A DNA stretch of 64,000 nt, from assembly GCA_037039925.1 (NCBI GenBank), contig JAXRKP010000064.1, positions 156,001-220,000 on the forward strand. The letters are read 5' to 3'. The notes beneath the pieces are model-generated. The model worked only from the letters and a program-made list of their open reading frames with translations, was not told the DNA's origin and searched no databases. This stretch comes from Doris montereyensis. Lineage: Eukaryota > Mollusca > Gastropoda > Nudibranchia > Dorididae. The position numbers and the translations under genes were made by a program. Shown one piece after another: positions 61,101 to 64,000 of this stretch; the first letter of the stretch is position 1; each line of letters begins with the position of its first letter.

Positions 61101-63464
61101 TTGATTAGCTGCCACCAATGCCTTTGAGTCGCCATCGCTTGAGCATTGTCCCATATATCAGCTGCCTCTGTCGTGCGCTTCTGCTGAATATATGCTCAGC
61201 CGTCCTTGCCTCCATGCTGTGCCCAGACTCTGTGTGGTTCATCTGGCACTTTTGTTCATGGTTGGCATGCCATTCTCTATACCCGTTATCTGTTGGCTTG
61301 GGTCCAGTCTCGCATGCGTGGCAGTAATTGCTGAGCACCTGGTAGTCCAGAACCAACCCCGTATCCACGCTGATAGCGACACCAGCACCATTATGAGATG
61401 AATGGCCCACGTCTCTGCCAGGTTCCATCGAAGGATACGGAGATCAGCATCAAGTCCAGTGGCGCTTTCTCGAGATGAAATGAGTTCACCGGATGCATGC
61501 TTTTGCCCTCACTAGGTTTGCGGCCTTCACCATAGAATCTTCTGCCGCGTCGACAGCAGCTCTGTGGATTTCCATCCCGATATCCGCAAAGGTCTTTTTA
61601 TGGAAGGGACTCATGTTCATGAGGAGAAGAGTCGGTTGAGTTGGTGGGAGACTCAGTTTCCTTGCAGCCCAGAACAGTTCTATAATTGATGTCAAATCGG
61701 TTTTTTGTGTATGGGGATGTTGCTGATTTCCAAATGACTGAATCGCACGACTGACAAATCAGCGAAAAGTATTGCGCCAAACCCTTTTTAGCCCTCCGAA
61801 GAACAAGCTGACTCTCGAAACATGTTGGGCAGCAGACTTTCGACAGCATATTCACCAGGAAAGACATGTGGATAAGGAAGAAGCTCCCCATGGTATTCGG
61901 CATGGATGACAGATCTTCCTCGTAGAGGCTGTATTTTCTCTTTGCCGTCGAGTCATTTAGAAGACCATCTGATTGATCCTGCCTGAAAAAGATTATTATA
62001 GAGATATATGTAATAAGTATAAGAAACAAGCTTATAAAAAGTGTCAGTAGTCATGGTATCATAATGTATTATATAATATATATTATAATATACAATATAA
62101 ATATATATAATATATATGATGAATATATATAATACACACACAAGTACTAGGGTTCGAATAAATAGTGGTGGGAAAGGAGAAATAAAGGCTTAAAATTGAT
62201 TAAATGTAGACCTATAAATCTAGATTATCATAGATCTAGTATAACATGAACATATTAGCTTATGTGTCTGCTCTCCTCCAACTAATCTATACATTGTTTA
62301 CTGGCTAGCATTGAACAAACAAAAAATAATGTACGGTATATAATATTGGTCTAAATATTTCTACAGAGAGGTTGTTGATAAGATCTCCATAAACTGTTAC
62401 AAAGAGAGCAAATAATAATAAAATCACTTACTCGTCAGGTAGAGAATTCTCAGTTCCTACAGTGTCGACATTATTCCTGTCATTCGCTGGCAGTGGCATT
62501 TCTCCATCAACGTCTACTTCCATTACAGAGGGCACCGCATCGGTTTCAGTTGATTCATCTAAGGCAGGGCAGAGCCGAGCTGTTGTCAGTGGTCTCAACA
62601 GTATTTATGTCATCTGCACACACTACATGTTTTCCCCTCTTCTTGATTCCTCTCTTCTTCTTACCAAACATGAAATTTCTAGGCATTTTTGGTTGCAATT
62701 AAAATGGCGTGTTCAATCGATCAAGTTTGCTTCGATGTAAACAAAACCGGCGTTCAACGGAATCCGCGACTGGGCATGCGCGGATATGAAACTGAAACTA
62801 CGGTGGCGAATGGCGAAGCAAATAGTGGCGCTATCCATATATAGATCCTACGTCACAGAATCTCCCAAAAATGTAAGAAAGTCGAGAGGAAAACACCGTT
62901 GTTTGACGCGTCACGTCTAATTTTAGTTTTTTGATAGTGTCGAGTACCGATACTTTACATTATGACCTTCATAATGATACCAAATACGCCATGTTTCAAT
63001 TCCATAAAATACACGTATCCTAGGACCAAACAAACCCACAAAGGTCCGTTTTGATGGAAACTCTTCTAAATTTTGTTAGATAGGCCTCACTAAAACACAG
63101 AATTAGTACCTTTTCAGGCTTTATATAAAAAAATCAACTTATGTACTCGATTCTAAAGATGTTGAAGTAGCATTCTAGAGTGGATTTGGAAAATGGGTAT
63201 TATGAGCCCAAGACTCTACTAAAACGCTGTTACAGCTCACCCGGACGCCCCCTTAATGAACATTTTCAAACATATTTTAAAAAACCTTATAAAGAATAGG
63301 CTTAAGGGAAGGATTTATAAATACATTTGAATTATTTTTTAGTATCCTACCAAATCATGTTCTAAGTCCTGTAATTCTTTGTTCAACTGAAATAACTGTT
63401 GAACAAATATGAGAGTAATAATTTCTGGGTAACATGATTGAATCGCAAAATGTTCTGATCTGGA

Positions 63465-63501
<37 letters not shown>

Positions 63502-63746
63502 ATAAGATATTACTTTATTGTCCAAAAGGCACATTTCCATGGTGTTACATTACATTCATTTTCATTATCTCAATACATGCATTACTTCTATCTGTCTTTC
63601 TAGAGTAGTATTTCAAAGTGACAAACTAAATACTGAATAGTAGAAAAACCAACACTAACGCATTTAACTCTCGTCTCCAATCAGTGAAGGAATCTTTTTC
63701 CCTTAAAATCAAATCCTCTTTTGTTGTGCTCTCATCCCAAAATGGT
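45313..63746 (-). CDS. LSG1: Large subunit GTPase 1 (LSG1), 11 exons resolved, N-terminus outside window
   Basis: Circularly permuted GTPase that in other eukaryotes acts in the cytoplasm to release the export adaptor NMD3 from pre-60S ribosomes. The permuted motif order is visible: G4 NKAD (exon 57,925-58,068), G5-like YSAK (56,880-56,961), G1 GYPNVGK followed by STINAI (55,807-56,417), G3 DCPGL (52,488-52,628). They are followed by AEELLNAYGG, MRGFMTQRG, RYILKDFVK and GKLLYCNPP, and the basic C-terminus GKPWKKHNNRNKKEN. The first exon seen (63,656-63,746, FWDESTTKEDLILREKD) corresponds to roughly residue 120 of other family members, so earlier exons lie beyond 64,000. An acidic insert (EEDSDEDSTASDESDEEEEE) lies between G5 and G1, as in relatives. 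Single-base indels break most of the larger exons. The gene contains a U12-type intron, many minisatellites and an intronic MULE. Confidence 0.93.
45690..45895 (-). mobile_element. SINE, family D, partial
   Basis: GTGTGCAGAGTGTTGTAATC, CATCTCCTTTGGGATAGGTG and TTGCCTCTGGACCAC. It lies in an LSG1 intron in the sense direction. Confidence 0.6.
46027..46142. repeat. (GA)n-rich simple repeat with poly-G
   Basis: GA run, then a G run, then GA/GAAA-rich sequence. Confidence 0.9.
46219..46266 (-). CDS. LSG1: LSG1 exon (48 nt)
   Basis: Acceptor TACTCCAG, donor GTAAGC. Encodes APPQIRSVIDKEFFEK, matching the I-V-DKTFF region of LSG1. Confidence 0.85.
46440..47570. repeat. Minisatellite, ACTCAACAATGAGTATGGGATTACTCTAG, about 30 copies
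   Basis: Unit about 29-30 bp in the main part. The left flank (46,440-46,650) has a longer AT-rich version, ACAATGAGTATAGTATTACAG. The core resembles CACTCAACTGTTGAGTATGG of the GTF2H2 intron 1 array. Confidence 0.95.
47575..48130 (-). repeat. 33-bp minisatellite whose unit contains an LSG1 splice donor
   Basis: On the minus strand the unit is GTAAGTCAGAAACTCTAGTA, TACAAATCATAAT. The array begins exactly at the donor of exon 48,131-48,235 (GTAAGTCAGAAACAC), and about 13 regular units follow, each with an intact GTAAGT. Confidence 0.95.
48131..48235 (-). CDS. LSG1: LSG1 exon (105 nt)
   Basis: Acceptor TCTCCAAAG, donor GTAAGT. 35 codons in phase: GKLLYCNPPSGISGSDFQDH and onward to AAKPVSKV, matching GKLLYC.PP of the family. 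Confidence 0.93.
48300..48530 (-). mobile_element. SINE-like element, family F
   Basis: GCGGTGATCTCAGGGTAAAA and GTTGTGATCTCAGGGTGAAT. Related to 34,935-35,150 in reverse orientation. Confidence 0.45.
48666..48745 (-). CDS. LSG1: LSG1 exon (80 nt)
   Basis: Acceptor CACCCAAAG, donor GTAAGG. Encodes (G)MRGFMTQRGIPDGPRASRYI then LKDFVK, a signature block of LSG1. Confidence 0.95.
48895..50070. repeat. 33-bp minisatellite, GACTGAGAAATGCCGGGCATTTGCGATTCAGGT, about 33 copies
   Basis: Unit starts GACTGAGAAATGCCGGGCAT and ends TTGCGATTCAGGT. Main variant positions are GCCRGGCATTTG, GCATGTG and ATTAAGG. It lies in the LSG1 intron between exons 51,001-51,123 and 48,666-48,745. Confidence 0.95.
50205..50525. 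repeat. Minisatellite, unit about 74 bp, four copies
   Basis: CGGCGATCCCTGGTATTGAT, AATCGCCCGATTTCCGGGTT, GAAAACCAAAGAAAA, GTGAAAGGAAGTGAATCAA. Confidence 0.93.
51001..51123 (-). CDS. LSG1: LSG1 exon following the U12 intron
   Basis: Begins ATTTGTGACTATATTCC and encodes ICDYIPRNVLEAT, provided one C is added to the CCC run at 51,106-51,108. It continues SIMIPRPSVDDNPDRL and PTAEELLNAYG(G). Donor GTAAGA. Confidence 0.92.
51134..51142 (-). promoter_or_regulatory. U12 branch site TTCCTTAAC
   Basis: Exact match to the U12 branch-point consensus, nine bases upstream of the terminal AC. Confidence 0.85.
51185..51290 (-). mobile_element. SINE-like fragment, family F
   Basis: GATGATCTCAGGGTGAATTA in the U12-type intron, related to 48,300-48,530. 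Confidence 0.4.
51480..51785 (+). mobile_element. tRNA-derived SINE, family B, near full length
   Basis: TGGTGGCCAAGTGGTTAGGC head, CAGCTTCTAATCTTAACAAAGC, body AATGCAAATGGGTACAAGCA and CCATCTCTATGGGCTGTAATGG. Antisense to LSG1, within the U12-type intron. Confidence 0.7.
52131..52305. mobile_element. MITE with CAGTAG(C/T)CGCTGGATAAA inverted repeats, TA flanks
   Basis: Left end CAGTAGTCGCTGGATAAAAG. Reverse complement of the right end is CAGTAGCCGCTGGATAAACG. TA at 52,129-52,130 and 52,306-52,307. 175 bp, no coding capacity, within the U12-type intron. Confidence 0.8.
52479..52487 (-). promoter_or_regulatory. U12-type donor ATATCCTTT
   Basis: Exact AT-AC class U12 donor consensus directly after the LSG1 codon CTT. 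Confidence 0.88.
52488..52628 (-). CDS. LSG1: LSG1 exon with G3 motif DCPGL
   Basis: Acceptor GCCCATCCAG. TLY is followed, across small indels, by DESLMLCDCPGLVFPSFVAT, then HLVIN, GILPIDELRDHISPMNL. Frame corrections of one base are needed near 52,618, 52,575 (GGG run) and 52,536. Confidence 0.9.
52632..54230 (-). repeat. 24-bp minisatellite, GATAAATAATAAAGATGGGATGGA, about 60 copies, abutting an LSG1 acceptor
   Basis: Highly regular in 52,950-54,000, with AAAAGACAAAGATGGGATGAAG variants. On the minus strand it is pyrimidine-rich (CTCCATCCCATCTTTATTATTTAT) and runs into the acceptor tract ATCTTCATCTGCCCATCCAG. A satellite cluster lies at 54,650-54,810. Confidence 0.95.
54650..54812 (-). repeat. 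Second, smaller block of the GATAAAGATGGGATGAAG minisatellite
   Basis: Seven or eight units of AAGATGGGATGAAGATAACA type, separated from the main array by about 400 bp. Confidence 0.85.
54826..55010 (-). mobile_element. SINE, family E, partial
   Basis: GTAGTCTGTATCCACGCACC, CAACTCCCTAAGGAGCATAC and CAGTCTGACAAGATCTGTCTC match 33,050-33,365. Confidence 0.55.
55032..55113. repeat. (GA)n(GACA)n microsatellite
   Basis: GA run of about 60 bases, then GACA repeats. Confidence 0.95.
55115..55385. mobile_element. Two partial family A SINEs in opposite orientation
   Basis: The left copy (minus) contains GGAAGCCCTGTAGGATCAAAGAC and GCGACCTC. The right copy (plus, from about 55,258) contains CATGTCTCGTCTTTGTTCCTC and CCTTGCCTCACTGTTTGTCTTC. 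Confidence 0.5.
55530..55795 (+). mobile_element. tRNA-derived SINE, family B, near full length
   Basis: GGCTGTTGCTGAGGGGTTTG head, GTTCAAATCCTAGC B box, CACTCTACCCAGGTGCAAATGG, CTAGCATCCTGGCCAGGA and CCAGCTCTACAGTCC. It ends a few bases from the donor of the adjacent LSG1 exon, antisense. Confidence 0.7.
55807..56417 (-). CDS. LSG1: LSG1 exon with acidic insert and G1 (P-loop)
   Basis: Acceptor TTCTTTCAG, donor GTAAAA. The start encodes GYHESESTSNMEEDSDEDS, the end GMVGYPNVGK, (S)STINAILQQKKLAVSATPG and RTKHLQ. The P-loop frame needs one more A in GGCAAAGCTCAACG (near 55,885). At least three other one-base shifts lie between 55,930 and 56,320. Confidence 0.9.
56461..56475. repeat. Poly-G tract
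   Basis: GGGGAGGGGGGGGGG in an LSG1 intron. C-tracts follow near 56,731 and 56,845. Confidence 0.85.
56880..56961 (-). CDS. LSG1: LSG1 exon with G5-like YSAK
   Basis: Acceptor TATTTCAG. Encodes (R)CQWVEFLDKERITAVFYSAK then EEKEALD. The donor (GTCAGT) is chosen because it keeps phase with the next exon; its third base is not the consensus. Confidence 0.82.
57130..57240 (-). mobile_element. SINE, family D, fragment
   Basis: GATCCACAACCACAACTAAG and GGTGATCTCAGGGTTTC. A further fragment may be at 57,770-57,900. Confidence 0.45.
57285..57475. repeat. Dispersed repeat shared with 25,060-25,250
   Basis: CTAAAGCGGTTATCAAATTG, GCTTGCAGCC, TTCTCCTGAAAATTA and CAGTTTCACCAATGACAT occur in the same order in both places. 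Confidence 0.65.
57925..58068 (-). CDS. LSG1: LSG1 exon with G4 motif NKAD
   Basis: Acceptor TGGCTCAG, donor GTAAGA. Encodes (S)DVIVQIVDARNPLLFRCED, then LETYIKEVDAKKTN and LLLINKADYLTEMQR. No frame error; the cleanest LSG1 exon here. Confidence 0.97.
58400..58760 (-). mobile_element. SINE, family D, interrupted by another element
   Basis: CCCACATCCACAACTAA stops at 58,427 and SINE sequence resumes at about 58,553 (CTAAGGTGGAGCCC), continuing to TTGCCTCTGGACTAAC. The insert is the 23,345-type element, with CTAA on both sides. Confidence 0.65.
58429..58552 (+). mobile_element. Small repeat element with CTGACGA...GAAAC motif, copy 2, inserted in a SINE
   Basis: Nearly identical to 23,345-23,490 over GGAGGTATTACTTAGATCTA, TGTTGTCTGACGAAGGGTTA and CCCGAAACGTCACGTG. 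Possible CTAA target duplication. Confidence 0.7.
58949..59048 (-). CDS. LSG1: LSG1 exon before G4, with internal duplication and frame breaks
   Basis: Acceptor TTTCTTTCAG, donor GTAATT. AQDHIELTP and, in other frames, YEKN, VDFWRH, NFWRQLW and VIERR can be read. They match the LTPFERNLDFWRQLW block of LSG1. TTTTTGGAGACA is present twice (about 15 bases apart), and at least three single-base shifts occur. Confidence 0.8.
59255..59495. mobile_element. Inverted pair of the CTGACGA...GAAAC element
   Basis: The left half (CGAAATATGACAATAAGTGACAACTCC ... ACCTCCGG) is the reverse complement of the right half (GGCATTACTTAAATCTAGAT ... CTTATTGTCATATTTCGCC). Together they form a palindrome about 230 bp long close to an LSG1 exon. 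Confidence 0.7.
59650..60330. repeat. Non-coding flank 3' of the MULE, partly related to 9,640-10,690
   Basis: AT-rich. AACGGCGGCCATGTTGAATTT matches, in reverse complement, the AAATTCAAGATGGCGGCCGTT segment at 10,263-10,283. It may be part of the MULE itself. A GGGCGTCC word at 59,675 is matched by GGACGCCC at 63,242, possible short element ends. Confidence 0.4.
60364..61983 (-). CDS. MULE transposase exon 2
   Basis: Acceptor TCTTTTTCAG. The first segment reads QDQSDGLLNDSTAKRKYSL and YEEDLSSMPNTMGSFF. The last segment reads KAEAKGEPQPP-type sequence, then the NNNECFNSLIWYRC block and a Lys/Arg-rich tail. Confidence 0.75.
60364..62686 (-). CDS. Mutator-like (MULE) transposase, two exons, several frameshifts
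   Basis: DNA transposase of the Mutator-like type common in invertebrates. Exon 1 (62,432-62,686) starts MPRNFMFGKKKRGIKKRGK, a basic N-terminus; exon 2 runs 60,364-61,983. In order on the minus strand: a cysteine pair region (VCCPTCFES, LICQSCDSVIW); AARKLSLPP with HKKTF; VSFDGTWQRRG, containing a likely catalytic Asp, then SSHNGAGVAISVDTG; NYCHACE and HANHEQKC zinc-type ligands; ESGHSMEA; LSDGDSKALVAAN with a second acidic motif; and NNNECFNSLIWYRC near the C-terminus, ending with a basic tail at 60,364. One-base shifts occur near 61,682, 61,412, 61,142 and around the stop near 60,860. It sits in the 4.6-kb LSG1 intron between 63,655 and 59,049, sense to LSG1. Family assignment rests on recalled motif order, not on a search. 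Confidence 0.82.
62432..62686 (-). CDS. MULE transposase exon 1
   Basis: Start ATG at 62,684-62,686, donor GTAAGT. MPRNFMFGKKKRGIKKRGK is followed by an acidic stretch ending NNVDTVGTENSLPD. One base is out of frame near 62,560. Confidence 0.7.
62687..63455. other. 5' flank of the MULE in the LSG1 intron
   Basis: No coding segment. GGACGCCC at 63,242 could mark the transposon end. TSDs could not be matched. Confidence 0.35.
63455..63640 (-). mobile_element. SINE, family A, 3' part with (GATAA)n tail
   Basis: AGATAAGATAAGATAA tail, then TACTTTATTGTCCAAAAGGC and CATTTCCATGGTGTTACATT, matching 27,815-27,870. Confidence 0.65.
63656..63746 (-). CDS. LSG1: LSG1 exon, most N-terminal one in the window
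   Basis: Acceptor TTCCCACAG. Encodes (R)PFWDESTTKEDLILREKD, then SFTDWRRELNAL. The donor GTGTTG is weak but gives the phase that the 58,949-59,048 exon needs (NAL|AQDH). Confidence 0.85.
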
Positions 63747-63799
63747 CTGTGGGAAAAGATAAATGAAAAACATTTTTAGAACTATTTCAAAAATCAAAT

Positions 63800-64000
63800 G
63801 GGATTACAGATTACCGCCGTTAAGCAGACCGTTCTTAATCGGACATACAATTCGTTATTCCGACTCGGGCACTCGTTTGACAAAAATTTAGTACTTTGTA
63901 GTTATCCTGTTGCTCGTCAATCCGACATACCATGCACCTAAGAGATTTCAAAGCAATCAGGAACTTCCGCCAACAATTAATCCATGTGGTCTTGTATTCT
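63800..64000. other. LSG1 intron at the window edge, possible DNA-transposon fragment
   Basis: Phrases such as CGCCGTTAAGCAGACCG and CGTCAATCCGACATACC resemble pogo/Tigger-like ends, but the sequence is cut by the window. Confidence 0.25.

Noticed and set aside
45313..63746. LSG1 as a pseudogene
   Set aside because: Splice sites, intron phases and catalytic motifs are preserved and similar indels affect every gene in the window, so sequence error is more likely. Not excluded.

Overview
This window is animal nuclear DNA: intron-rich split genes, very AT-rich intergenic sequence, many tRNA-derived SINEs, LINE and DNA-transposon remnants, and an extreme load of micro- and minisatellites. The protein families and the frequent TCTAGATCT words fit a lophotrochozoan, probably a gastropod mollusc. 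That assignment is an inference and cannot be proved from this window.

Layout. A multi-finger C2H2 zinc-finger gene lies on the minus strand (about 1,597-4,431). From 4,530 to 15,500 the window is intergenic. It holds a deleted LINE, several repeat arrays, hairpins and a 1.6-kb inverted repeat (11.4-13.0 kb). From 15,523 to 40,858 (plus strand) lies GTF2H2, the p44/SSL1 subunit of TFIIH, resolved here into 14 exons. From 45,313 to 63,746 (minus strand, N-terminal exons beyond the right edge) lies LSG1, a circularly permuted GTPase of 60S ribosome maturation, with 11 exons resolved. The two genes converge. A Mutator-like (MULE) transposase gene with two exons sits on the same strand inside an LSG1 intron (60.4-62.7 kb).

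Three results stand out. (1) One LSG1 intron has textbook U12-type AT-AC signals: donor ATATCCTTT, branch site TTCCTTAAC, terminal AC. (2) Almost every long intron carries its own minisatellite, and at least four arrays are built from a splice junction. Their units repeat the acceptor plus the first exon bases (GTF2H2 exons 2 and 6) or the donor (GTF2H2 exon 11, an LSG1 exon). A fifth array runs up to an LSG1 acceptor, and others are expanded from inside SINEs. (3) The 1.6-kb palindrome looks like a foldback element with a possible 9-bp target duplication.

Caution about quality: all four protein-coding loci contain single-base indels, many of them in short homopolymers, although conserved residues on both sides are intact. 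I read this as consensus error in an unpolished long-read assembly rather than four decayed genes, but I cannot prove it. Long ORFs inside simple repeats and minisatellites are not called as genes.
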